From Planctomycetota bacterium (GTDB lineage: Bacteria; Planctomycetota; PLA2): a stretch of 16,484 nucleotides of DNA. Position numbers and translations under genes: made by a program. The notes under the pieces are model-generated. The model was not told the origin of the DNA. It did not search any database and saw only the letters and a list, made by a program, of their open reading frames with translations. The first letter of the stretch is position 1; each line of letters opens with the position of its first letter. The stretch lies in contig JAKLKT010000009.1 in NCBI GenBank assembly GCA_023150495.1, positions 1 to 16,484 of the forward strand. Direction: 5' to 3'. Of the stretch, positions 7,243-13,933 are shown one piece after another.

Positions 7243-8922
7243 CTACCGGTCCCCCGCCGCGATCGCGCGCGACGCCTCCTCGATCGCCTGCGCGACCGCG
7301 GGGTCGATCCTCCTGCCCTCCCGGCCGAGGAACGCGGCGAGCGCGCGCAGGATGTCGGCGTCGCCGGCCTTGACCGCGCCCGCGATCGCGTCGCGGACGG
7401 GCGTGTCGGTGTCGTAGCCCTTCTCCACCGCCTCGAGGTGCGCTCGCGCCGCCTGGCCGCGCCAGCTCCCCTCGCCCGTCACCTCCGCCATCGCATCGAG
7501 CACCTGCGCCCGGCGGTAGGGGACGAGCGGGCTCTCGGGCGTCGCCTGCCCGATCTCGTCGAGCACCCGCACGACGGTCGCGAGCGCCGTGTCGTCCCTG
7601 CGCGCGACCGCCATGCGCACGATGAACGGCATGTCCTCGATCGCCATCCACATCCCGAGGTGCGGCGCGGGGTCCCGGAGACGCGCGTTGTCGTGCCGCG
7701 CGAGGTAGCCCGAGACGTGCCTCCGCGCCTGGCCGTAGGCCGGGAGCGAGACGAAGAGCTCGCCGTCGCGGTCCACGGACGCGCCGGACCGGAAGCGCTC
7801 GAGCGCGCGGTCGAGCGTCTCGTACGCCGGGTGCGAGAGCGGGAGGGGGTTCTCCTCCGCGGGGTCCTTGCGCCGGTCGAAGAGATCGAGGCGGGGCCCC
7901 GACTCGACGAGCGTGAAGTCGCCGTCGGTCGCGGCGAAACACTGCCCCCAGCCGTGGATCCGCCACGTGAAGAGCGACTCCGCGACGAGCGTCTCGTGCG
8001 GAGGTCCCGCGAGGTCCCTGCCGTGGCACTGCACCTCGGCGAGCCCGCACAGGCGGCGCAGCGTCGGCGCGACGTCGGCGACGCAGCGCAGGCCCGGGTC
8101 CGCGCCCTTCTCGAAGCCCTTCGCGCGAACCGCGATCAGCGCGTCGATCGTCGCGCCGTAGCAGAGCGGGCCGTGCGTGTGCTCGCCGTGCTCGCCGAAG
8201 GACTCTCCGTGGTCGGACGCGAGCAGGATCGCGGCGTCGCCCGCCGCGGCGACGAGCTTCTCGAACGCGGCATCCGCGCGGCGCACGTCGCCGAGGTAGA
8301 GGGCGTAGGGCGGATCGCCCTCCCGCGTCGCCGCGCGGCGGCCGTCGCCCTCGTAGACGTCGTAGGGGGCGTGGGGGTCGAAGAGGTGGACCCACACGAA
8401 CCAGGGCCTCCCCCGAGCCCCCTCCATGTACTCGATCGCGGCCTTGACGCGCTCCTCGCCCGGGATCGCCTGCCCCTCCTTCGTGTCGTCGTGCGCCGGC
8501 GCGTCGAACGTCTCGAACCCCTCGGCGATCCCCGTGCCCCTCCCGAGCACGGCGGACGCGACGAACGCGGCCGTGGCGTAGCCGCCCCCGCGCAGCTCCT
8601 CCGCGAGCAGCGCGAAGGGGCGCTCCGCCGGCAGCGGCGCCGTCACGTTGTCGTGGATGCCGTGCGCGGCGGGCAGGAGCCCCGTGAACATGCTCACGTG
8701 CGCGGGGAGCGTGAGCGGCGCGACCGTGCGCGCGCGCGGGTACCGCCTCGCTCCCGCGAGGAAGGCGTCCATCGCCGGCGTGCCGCTCCCGACCGCGTCG
8801 GGCCGGAGCGTGTCGATCGTCACGAGGAGGACGTTCGGCCGCCCGGCCCGCGCCGGCCGGAGCGCGAGCCACGCGCCGAGCGCGAGGAGGACGACTCCGA
8901 GGAGCGCCGCGATGCGCGCCAT
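7243..8922 (-). CDS. sulfatase-fold protein, N-terminally anchored, Thr nucleophile position (copy 3)
   Basis: A 559-residue paralogue. The ATG at 8922 gives an N-terminal hydrophobic segment (residues 4-21, ALLGVVLLALGAWLAL) after MARI. It has no lipobox Cys, so a membrane anchor or uncleaved signal is likely. Motifs: NVLLVTIDTLRPD (Asp37), PLTLPAHVSMFTG (Thr71, His75), HLFDPHAPY (H184 and neighbours), ASDHGES (D237/H238), THGPLCYGATIDA, and PPHETLVAESLFTW. The C-terminal helical half (SLPAYGQARR, AMAEVTGEGSW) resembles copy 4 more than copies 1 and 2. Copy 4 ends 45 nt upstream on the same strand, so the two form an operon. An internal start of transcription is possible because TATCCT lies 7 nt before the ATG and no Shine-Dalgarno sequence is visible. 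The stop faces the hydrolase stop across one base. As with its paralogues, sulfatase activity is improbable without Cys/Ser at the nucleophile position; a phosphohydrolase or transferase is more likely. Confidence 0.89.
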   Translation of the reverse strand: MARIAALLGVVLLALGAWLALRPARAGRPNVLLVTIDTLRPDAVGSGTPAMDAFLAGARRYPRARTVAPLTLPAHVSMFTGLLPAAHGIHDNVTAPLPAERPFALLAEELRGGGYATAAFVASAVLGRGTGIAEGFETFDAPAHDDTKEGQAIPGEERVKAAIEYMEGARGRPWFVWVHLFDPHAPYDVYEGDGRRAATREGDPPYALYLGDVRRADAAFEKLVAAAGDAAILLASDHGESFGEHGEHTHGPLCYGATIDALIAVRAKGFEKGADPGLRCVADVAPTLRRLCGLAEVQCHGRDLAGPPHETLVAESLFTWRIHGWGQCFAATDGDFTLVESGPRLDLFDRRKDPAEENPLPLSHPAYETLDRALERFRSGASVDRDGELFVSLPAYGQARRHVSGYLARHDNARLRDPAPHLGMWMAIEDMPFIVRMAVARRDDTALATVVRVLDEIGQATPESPLVPYRRAQVLDAMAEVTGEGSWRGQAARAHLEAVEKGYDTDTPVRDAIAGAVKAGDADILRALAAFLGREGRRIDPAVAQAIEEASRAIAAGDR

Positions 8923-8929
8923 GGCGAAG

Positions 8930-8935
8930 AGGATA
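8930..8935 (-). promoter_or_regulatory. -10-like TATCCT, leaderless spacing to copy 3
   Basis: Reading the minus strand, TATCCT is followed by 7 nt and then the ATG of copy 3. That is the spacing expected if transcription starts at the start codon. No clear -35 element is seen. The upstream gap also has a GCCGGC (8938-8943) / GCCGGC (8951-8956) inverted repeat. Confidence 0.25.
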
Positions 8936-8967
8936 CGGCCGGCAGCGAGCGCCGGCTGCGCAAACCG

Positions 8968-10662
8968 CTACCGGCCGGGCGCGCGGACGGCGAACCGCCG
9001 GTCGCCCTCCTTCGCCGCGATCGCCAGGGACGCACGCGTGAGCTCCCTCTGCGTGTCGGCGTCGATCGGACGGCCGCCCGCCCGGAGGATGGCCTCGATC
9101 GACCGGAGGACGACGCCGTCGCCCGCGGCCTCGGCGAACACGATCGCCCGGCGCACCTCCTCCCTGCCGGTGTAGCCCTTCTCCATGGCCTCGAGCTGCG
9201 CGCGGGCGGCCACCTCGAGCCACGACGGCTCGCCGGTCACCTCCGCCATCGCCTCGCACACGCTCGCGCGGTGGTGCGGGACGAGCGGGCTCTTCGGCGC
9301 GGCGCGCGCGAAGTCGGCGAGCCTCCTCAGCGCGGCCTCGAGCGGGGCGGCCTGCCCGCGCTCGCGCGCCATCCCGATGATCCACGGGACGTCCTGGGCG
9401 GCCATCCACGCCCCGAGGTGCGCGCGCGGGTCCGCGAGCAGCGCGTTCTCGCGCCGCGCGACGTAGCCCGAGGACCGGCGCCGCGCCTGGCCGTACGCGG
9501 GCAGCGAGGCGTGGAGCTCGCCGTCGCGCTGCGGCGTGACCTTCGCGCGGAACTCCTCGAGCGCGCGGTCGAGCCTCTCGTAGGCCGGGAGCGAGAGGGA
9601 GAGGGGACTCTTCTCCGAGGGATCGCTCCGCCGGTCGAAGAGCTCGAGGCGCGGCCCCGACTCGACGAGCGTGAAGTCGCCGTCGGTCGCGGCGAAGCAC
9701 TGCCCCCACGCGTGGACCCGGAAGGTGAAGAGTGACTCCGCCACGAGCGTCTCGTGCGGGGGGCCCCCGAGGTCGCGGCCGTCGCACGGGACCGCGGGGA
9801 GGCCGCAGAGGCGGCGCAGCGTCGGCGCGACGTCGGCGACGGATCTGAGGCCCTCGTCGGCCGCGCCCTTCCCGAACCCCGGCGCGCGGATCGCGAGCAC
9901 CGCGTCGATCGTCGACCCGTAGCAGAGGGGGCCGTGGGTGTGCTCGTCGTGCTCGCCGAAGGACTCGCCGTGGTCGGAGGCGAGGACGACGATCGCGTCG
10001 CCCGCCGCGGCGAGGAGCGTCTCGAGCGCCGCGTCGGCGCGACGCACGTCGCCGAGGTAGAGGGCGCCGGGCGGATCGCCCTCCCGCGTCGCGGGGCGGC
10101 GCGCGTCTCCCTCGAAGGAAAGGTAGGGGGCGTGGGGGTCGAAGATGTGGACCCAGACGAACCAGGGCCTCCCCCGCGCCCCCTCCAGGAACCTCACCGC
10201 CGCCTCGACGCGCTCCGCGCCGGGGAGCGATTCCCCCTCGCCGTCCGGGCACTCGTAGACGTCGAACCCGTGGGCGATGCCCGTGCCCGCCGCGAGCACG
10301 CCCGACGACGCGAACGCCGCGGTCGCGTAGCCCCTCGCGCGGAACTGCTCCGCGAGCAGCGGGAAGCCGCGGTCGTGGGGAAGCGGCTCCGTCACGTTGT
10401 CGTGGAGGCCGTGCGCGGAGGGCATGAGCCCCGTGAACATGCTCGCGTGCGCGGGGAGCGTGAGCGGCGCGACCGTCCGCGCGCGCGGGAACCTCGTCGC
10501 GCCCGCCAGGAAACCGTCCATCGCCGGCGTCCCCTGCCCCACCGCGTCGGGGCGGAGCGTGTCGATCGTCACGAGGAGCACGTTGGGCCGCGGGGCGGAG
10601 GACGGGCGGAGGACGAGCCACGCGGACGCGGCGACGATGGCGAGCAGGATGAGGGCGCGCAT
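8968..10662 (-). CDS. sulfatase-fold protein, N-terminally anchored, Thr nucleophile position (copy 4)
   Basis: A 564-residue paralogue and the first gene of the copy 4 to copy 3 unit. The ATG at 10662 places a hydrophobic anchor at residues 3-18 (ALILLAIVAASAWLVL), with no lipobox Cys. Starts further upstream would extend into the divergent control region and, at the far end, overlap the ABC-F gene. Motifs: NVLLVTIDTLRPD (Asp34), PLTLPAHASMFTG (Thr68, His72), HIFDPHAPY (D175, H177), ASDHGES (D230/H231), THGPLCYGSTIDA, and PPHETLVAESLFTF. The C-terminal half (SLPAYGQARR, VARRENALL, AMAEVTGEPSW) is shared with copy 3. The final ~20 residues (KEGDRRFAVRAPGR) extend beyond the other copies. No Shine-Dalgarno sequence is visible. 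Function as for the paralogues: an envelope-facing enzyme of the alkaline phosphatase superfamily with Thr in place of the formylglycine precursor, substrate unknown. It is divergent from the ABC-F gene across 139 nt. Confidence 0.88.
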   Translation of the reverse strand: MRALILLAIVAASAWLVLRPSSAPRPNVLLVTIDTLRPDAVGQGTPAMDGFLAGATRFPRARTVAPLTLPAHASMFTGLMPSAHGLHDNVTEPLPHDRGFPLLAEQFRARGYATAAFASSGVLAAGTGIAHGFDVYECPDGEGESLPGAERVEAAVRFLEGARGRPWFVWVHIFDPHAPYLSFEGDARRPATREGDPPGALYLGDVRRADAALETLLAAAGDAIVVLASDHGESFGEHDEHTHGPLCYGSTIDAVLAIRAPGFGKGAADEGLRSVADVAPTLRRLCGLPAVPCDGRDLGGPPHETLVAESLFTFRVHAWGQCFAATDGDFTLVESGPRLELFDRRSDPSEKSPLSLSLPAYERLDRALEEFRAKVTPQRDGELHASLPAYGQARRRSSGYVARRENALLADPRAHLGAWMAAQDVPWIIGMARERGQAAPLEAALRRLADFARAAPKSPLVPHHRASVCEAMAEVTGEPSWLEVAARAQLEAMEKGYTGREEVRRAIVFAEAAGDGVVLRSIEAILRAGGRPIDADTQRELTRASLAIAAKEGDRRFAVRAPGR

Positions 10663-10801
10663 GCGCCGGTGGTACGGCCCGCGCCCCGGCGGCGTTCCGG
10701 AAAAATCGCATTGCCGGTCCCGGGGGCCGGATGAGAAAGACATTGCCGGTCGCGACGCGTCGTGTGCGGCATCGGCGTTGCCGCGTGGTTCAATACGGCG
10801 C
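10663..10801. promoter_or_regulatory. divergent control region with two 11-bp direct repeats
   Basis: This 139-nt gap between copy 4 (minus) and the ABC-F gene (plus) contains CATTGCCGGTC twice, at 10709-10719 and 10741-10751. Each copy is preceded by an A-rich run that stands out in this GC-rich sequence. The 32-nt period is about three helical turns, so both copies face the same side of the DNA, as expected for a repeated protein-binding site. A perfect palindrome CGACGCGTCG lies at 10753-10762. A stem GCGGCA/TGCCGC (10766-10771, 10779-10784) follows. TTCAAT at 10789-10794 is a weak -10 candidate 7 nt before the ABC-F GTG. The regulator is unknown. Confidence 0.5.
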
Positions 10802-12730
10802 GTGCCGCTCCTCGCCGCGTCGAGCATCGGAATGCACTACACGGGGCCGGACCTCCTCGAAGGGGTCACCGTGAAGGTCGAGCGCGGCGACCGGATCGGC
10901 CTCATCGGGCCGAACGGCTCGGGCAAGTCGACGCTCTTGAGGATCCTCGGCGGCCTTCTCGCGCCGACCGCCGGCGAGGTGCTCCGCGGGCCCGGAGTCC
11001 GCGTCGCCTACCAGGCGCAGGAGCTCGACTACGTGCCCGGGCAGTCGGTGCGCGAGGACCTGCGGGTGGTGTTCGCCGACGTGCACGGCCGGGAGGCGCG
11101 CCTGCGCGAGATCGAGCACCTGCTCGCGACGGCGCCCGAGGACAAGGCGCTCCTCCGCGAGTACGAGCGGCTCCAGCGCGAGCAGGAGGCGGCGCGCGCG
11201 CACGACGCCGACCGCCGTGTCGAGCGCATGCTCATGAGCCTCGGGCTCCCGGAGCAGGCGTGGGACCAGCCCGTCGGCACGTTCAGCGGCGGCGAGCGCA
11301 ACATCATCGGCCTCGCGCGCGTGCTCCTCGCGGAGCCCGACGTCATGCTCCTCGACGAGCCCTCGAACCACCTCGACATGGACGGGATCGAGTGGTTCGT
11401 CGAGGAGCTCGCGAGGAACCCGGCGGCCGTCGTGATGGTGAGCCACAACCGCCATCTGCTCGACCGCGCCGCGACGACGATCTGGGAGATCGAGAAGCGC
11501 AACGTCCTCGAGTGGACCGGCAACTACACGGCGTACCGGAAGCTCAAGGAGGAGGCGCGCGCCCTCCAGGAGCGCCGCTACAAGGTGCAGCAGCGGGAGA
11601 TCGAGAGGCTCGAGTTCCAGGCGAGGCGCCTCACGGACATGGCGAACGCCTACGACGACCCCGGGCAGGCGAAGCGCGCGAAGGCGATGCGCCGCCGCAT
11701 CGAGCGGATGGAGAAGGTCGAGGCTCCGGACGACGCCGACCGTCGCTTCCGCGCGCGGCTCAAGGCGGGCGACCGCCACGGCCGCATCGCGCTCGTCGTG
11801 AAGGACTTCCGGTTCGCGCACGGCGACCGCGTGCTCTTCGACGGCGCGGATCTCGAGATCGAGTACGGCGAGCGCGTGTGCCTCGTCGGGCCGAACGGCT
11901 CGGGAAAGACGACGCTGCTCCGCAAGGTGCTCGAGGAGGGGAGTTGGGAGAACCCGAGCCTCCGCCTCGGCAAGTCGGTGAAGGTCGGCGAGTACCGCCA
12001 GCTCCACGACGCGCTCGACCCGAGGATGACGCTCACCGAGTGGGTGATGTCCGAGACGGGGCTCCTGCTCTCGCCGGCGCAGGGGCTTTTGCACCGCTTC
12101 CTCTTCACGCGCGACGATCTCGACCGCCCCATCGCGACGCTCTCGGGCGGCGAGAAGAGCCGCCTCCAGATCGCGCGGCTCGTGCAGGCGCAGGTGAACT
12201 TCCTCGTGCTCGACGAGCCGACGAACCATCTCGACCTCGACGCATGCGAGCAGCTCGAGGAGATGCTCATGGGGTTCGACGGGACGCTGCTCGTCGTGAG
12301 CCACGACCGGTACTTCCTCGACCGGCTCGTGGGCCGCGTCGTCGAGGTGAGCGGGAGAAAGCTCGTGGACCACCGCTGCACGTTCCGGGAGTGGTGGGAG
12401 GAGCGCGGGGCGCGGCGCCGGAAGGCGGCGCTCGAGGGCCGGGAGCGGGAGCGGGCGGACAAGCAATCGGCGCAGCAGGCGTACGAGGAGCGGCGGGAGC
12501 AGCAGCGCGAGGTGGAGCGGCTGAAGGCGCGCGTGAGGAAGCTCGAGGAGCGGATCGCGGCGCTCGAGGCGAAGCAGGAGGAGATGAAGGCGAGTCTCGC
12601 GGAGCTCTACACGAAGGGCGACCGCCCGCGGGAGGCCGCAGAAGCCGCGAAGACCTTCGAGAGCATCCGCACCGAGCTCACCTCCCTCTACGCCGAGTGG
12701 GAACGACTCGGTACCGAGTACGGGGGTTGA
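10802..12730 (+). CDS. ABC-F family ATPase (Uup/EttA class)
   Basis: A 642-residue soluble protein with two ABC ATPase domains and no membrane segments, which defines the ABC-F family. Domain 1: Walker A GPNGSGKST (36-44), signature FSGGE (161-165), Walker B MLLDEPSNHLD (182-192). Domain 2: Walker A GPNGSGKTT (363-371), signature LSGGE (447-451), Walker B LVLDEPTNHLD (468-478). The charged helical linker between domains (about 230-320) is the arm that contacts ribosome-bound tRNA in characterised members. A C-terminal coiled coil (about 555-640) resembles Uup. Such proteins rescue or tune stalled ribosomes; some give antibiotic resistance, but nothing here points to that. The GTG at 10802 is chosen because MPLLAASSIGMHYTG aligns with the normal ABC-F N-terminus. 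No Shine-Dalgarno precedes it, so a leaderless transcript is possible. The next ATG, at 10832, would clip the first strand. It is divergent from copy 4, and a functional link to its neighbours is not evident. Confidence 0.95.
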   Translation: MPLLAASSIGMHYTGPDLLEGVTVKVERGDRIGLIGPNGSGKSTLLRILGGLLAPTAGEVLRGPGVRVAYQAQELDYVPGQSVREDLRVVFADVHGREARLREIEHLLATAPEDKALLREYERLQREQEAARAHDADRRVERMLMSLGLPEQAWDQPVGTFSGGERNIIGLARVLLAEPDVMLLDEPSNHLDMDGIEWFVEELARNPAAVVMVSHNRHLLDRAATTIWEIEKRNVLEWTGNYTAYRKLKEEARALQERRYKVQQREIERLEFQARRLTDMANAYDDPGQAKRAKAMRRRIERMEKVEAPDDADRRFRARLKAGDRHGRIALVVKDFRFAHGDRVLFDGADLEIEYGERVCLVGPNGSGKTTLLRKVLEEGSWENPSLRLGKSVKVGEYRQLHDALDPRMTLTEWVMSETGLLLSPAQGLLHRFLFTRDDLDRPIATLSGGEKSRLQIARLVQAQVNFLVLDEPTNHLDLDACEQLEEMLMGFDGTLLVVSHDRYFLDRLVGRVVEVSGRKLVDHRCTFREWWEERGARRRKAALEGRERERADKQSAQQAYEERREQQREVERLKARVRKLEERIAALEAKQEEMKASLAELYTKGDRPREAAEAAKTFESIRTELTSLYAEWERLGTEYGG

Positions 12731-12743
12731 TCGCCGTATCCTG

Positions 12744-12753
12744 TGTCATGACA
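12744..12753. promoter_or_regulatory. perfect 10-bp palindrome TGTCATGACA
   Basis: It lies 13 nt after the ABC-F stop in an AT-richer patch of the 120-nt gap before the next plus-strand gene. It could be an operator half-site pair for a dimeric regulator; a chance palindrome is also possible. Confidence 0.2.
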
Positions 12754-12772
12754 GTGGCTTAGGACCGGGGTG

Positions 12773-12791
12773 TGCGGACCGCGGGTCCGCA
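12773..12791 (+). terminator. 8-bp perfect hairpin after the ABC-F gene
   Basis: TGCGGACC and GGTCCGCA form an 8-bp perfect stem around a GCG loop, 42 nt beyond the ABC-F stop and 59 nt before the next start. There is no T-run behind it. It may terminate ABC-F transcription or be a leader structure of the next unit. Confidence 0.35.
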
Positions 12792-12834
12792 GGCGGCGCC
12801 CGCTTCCGCGGTGGCCCGCCGGCGGCCGCGGGGG

Positions 12835-12840
12835 TAGGAT
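12835..12840 (+). promoter_or_regulatory. -10-like TAGGAT, 10 nt before start, overlapping a possible AGGA ribosome site
   Basis: TAGGAT matches TATAAT at four of six positions and sits 10 nt before the ATG at 12851. The AGGA within it (12836-12839) could instead be a Shine-Dalgarno sequence with long spacing. The two readings cannot both be used by one transcript starting here. Confidence 0.25.
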
Positions 12841-12850
12841 CGACCCCATC

Positions 12851-13933
12851 ATGAGGCGGATGGGAATCCTCGTGCTGCTCCTCGCGGCGGCCGCCGCCGA
12901 CAACGACCCGGCCGCGCAGGTCCGGAAGCTCGCGCAGGAGTGCAAGGCGCTCGACGCCGCGCGGCTCGCGGGCGCATGGGTCGCGGACGCGCAGAAGCGC
13001 GGCGACCTCCTCGACGAGGAGGCGGCACTCAACGCGCTCCGCTCCGTCCCGCTCGACGCCCTTGGCTACCGCGACGCGTGCGCGGAGGTGATGAAGCTCC
13101 TCGATCCGAAGCGCAACGGCGCCTACCTCTCGGCGCACCTCGTCGCGCTGGAGGTCCTCCGCGCGGCGATCCGCGAGGGCGACGACCGTCACCTCGAGGA
13201 GGCGGCGAAGCTCCTCGGCGCGGCCCGGACGGACGCGGGCGCATGCGCGGCGGCGCTCTCGGACCTCGCGAAGGGCCTCGTCGCCGCGCGCGCGGAGGCG
13301 GCGGCCGACGCACCCCTGCGGGCCGCCTTCGAGGCCGCCCTCAAGAACGGCTGGCTCGATCTCGCGACGTACGCGGGCACGGAGCTCGCCTGCTCCGAGA
13401 AGAAGACCGGCCGCGAGGGCGACACGCTGAAGCGGCTCGACGCGGCGCTCACGGCAGCGGGCGACCGGTCGCTGCTCCAGCTACGGAACGAGCTCGCGAG
13501 AAGGCGCATTCCCGAATCGACGATCGAGCTCCCGCCCGGGGGCGTCGCCGCGGCCGGAGGCGCAGGGGGTGCGGGGGCCCCCGGCGGCGGCCCCGCGCAG
13601 AGCCCGGTCGGCGCCGCATGGAAGAAGCTCGCGGCCGGAAAGCCGCTCGTCACGGTGAAGCGCGTCGACAAGGGCTTCGAGATCGTCCCGCGGTTCGAGG
13701 GCGCGGCGAAGGGCGAGAAGGCGACGGGCACCGGCGTCCGCCACTGGAACGGCGGCGGGATCACCCTCTCCTTCTGCGGGCCGGGCGTCAAGCTGACGAT
13801 GGTGGACCTCACGGGCCGGAACGGGCAGCCGGGCGAGTCGTCGCAGGCGCAGCCGTGGCAGCTCTTCTACCTGCTCGCGCCGGGCGAGACGTGGAGCGTC
13901 GCGAAGGGCGGGGTCGTCTCGGTGAAGAAGTGA
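12851..13933 (+). CDS. exported protein of unknown function
   Basis: I do not recognise a family. The 360-residue product begins with a signal peptide (MRRMGILVLLLAAAAAD, cleavage near residue 16); an alternative ATG at 12860 would also give one. Residues about 20-225 are Ala/Leu/Glu-rich and helical, with a regularity that suggests TPR-like or helical-hairpin packing, though no canonical repeat is clear. A Gly/Ala/Pro linker follows (about 227-252). The last ~110 residues look like a compact beta domain (KPLVTVKRVDKGFEIVPRF, WNGGGITLSFCGPGVKLTMVDL, PWQLFYLLAPGETWSV). Its stop overlaps the GTG start of the toroid-lectin gene (GTGA), which indicates translational coupling and joint function, perhaps as a periplasmic or surface complex. 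It is 120 nt downstream of the ABC-F gene and probably has its own promoter. The gene call is confident because of frame, codon use and coupling; the role is unknown. Confidence 0.85.
   Translation: MRRMGILVLLLAAAAADNDPAAQVRKLAQECKALDAARLAGAWVADAQKRGDLLDEEAALNALRSVPLDALGYRDACAEVMKLLDPKRNGAYLSAHLVALEVLRAAIREGDDRHLEEAAKLLGAARTDAGACAAALSDLAKGLVAARAEAAADAPLRAAFEAALKNGWLDLATYAGTELACSEKKTGREGDTLKRLDAALTAAGDRSLLQLRNELARRRIPESTIELPPGGVAAAGGAGGAGAPGGGPAQSPVGAAWKKLAAGKPLVTVKRVDKGFEIVPRFEGAAKGEKATGTGVRHWNGGGITLSFCGPGVKLTMVDLTGRNGQPGESSQAQPWQLFYLLAPGETWSVAKGGVVSVKK

Larger units (their letters stand above)
2816..10662 (-). repeat. array of four paralogous sulfatase-fold genes (coding repeat)
   Basis: Four genes of 559-566 codons share the same domain order and motif spacing: xPLT(L/F)P(A/S)H, FDPH(A/E)PY, SDHGE, THGPLCYG, HETLVAESLFT, and a common helical C-terminus. 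Copies 1 and 2 resemble each other (lipoproteins, SVPPYGELRR), as do copies 3 and 4 (membrane anchors, SLPAYGQARR). This suggests two rounds of duplication. A 35-nt stretch encoding most of the HETLVAESLFT motif is identical at 3561-3595, 5338-5372 and 7967-8001, with a few changes at 9725-9759. The plus-strand hydrolase at 6333-7241 interrupts the array. Confidence 0.85.

Noticed and set aside
2816..10662. Arylsulfatase function for the four paralogues
   Set aside because: All four lack the Cys/Ser that becomes formylglycine; only the fold is supported.
6968..10711. Very long minus-strand open frame (1247 codons)
   Set aside because: It is out of frame with copies 3 and 4, which have full motif sets in another frame. 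Its product is Arg/Pro/Gly-rich with no recognisable domain, a usual effect of very high G+C.
10802..12730. Antibiotic-resistance ABC-F determinant
   Set aside because: The architecture fits housekeeping Uup/EttA-type proteins equally well, and no resistance context is seen.
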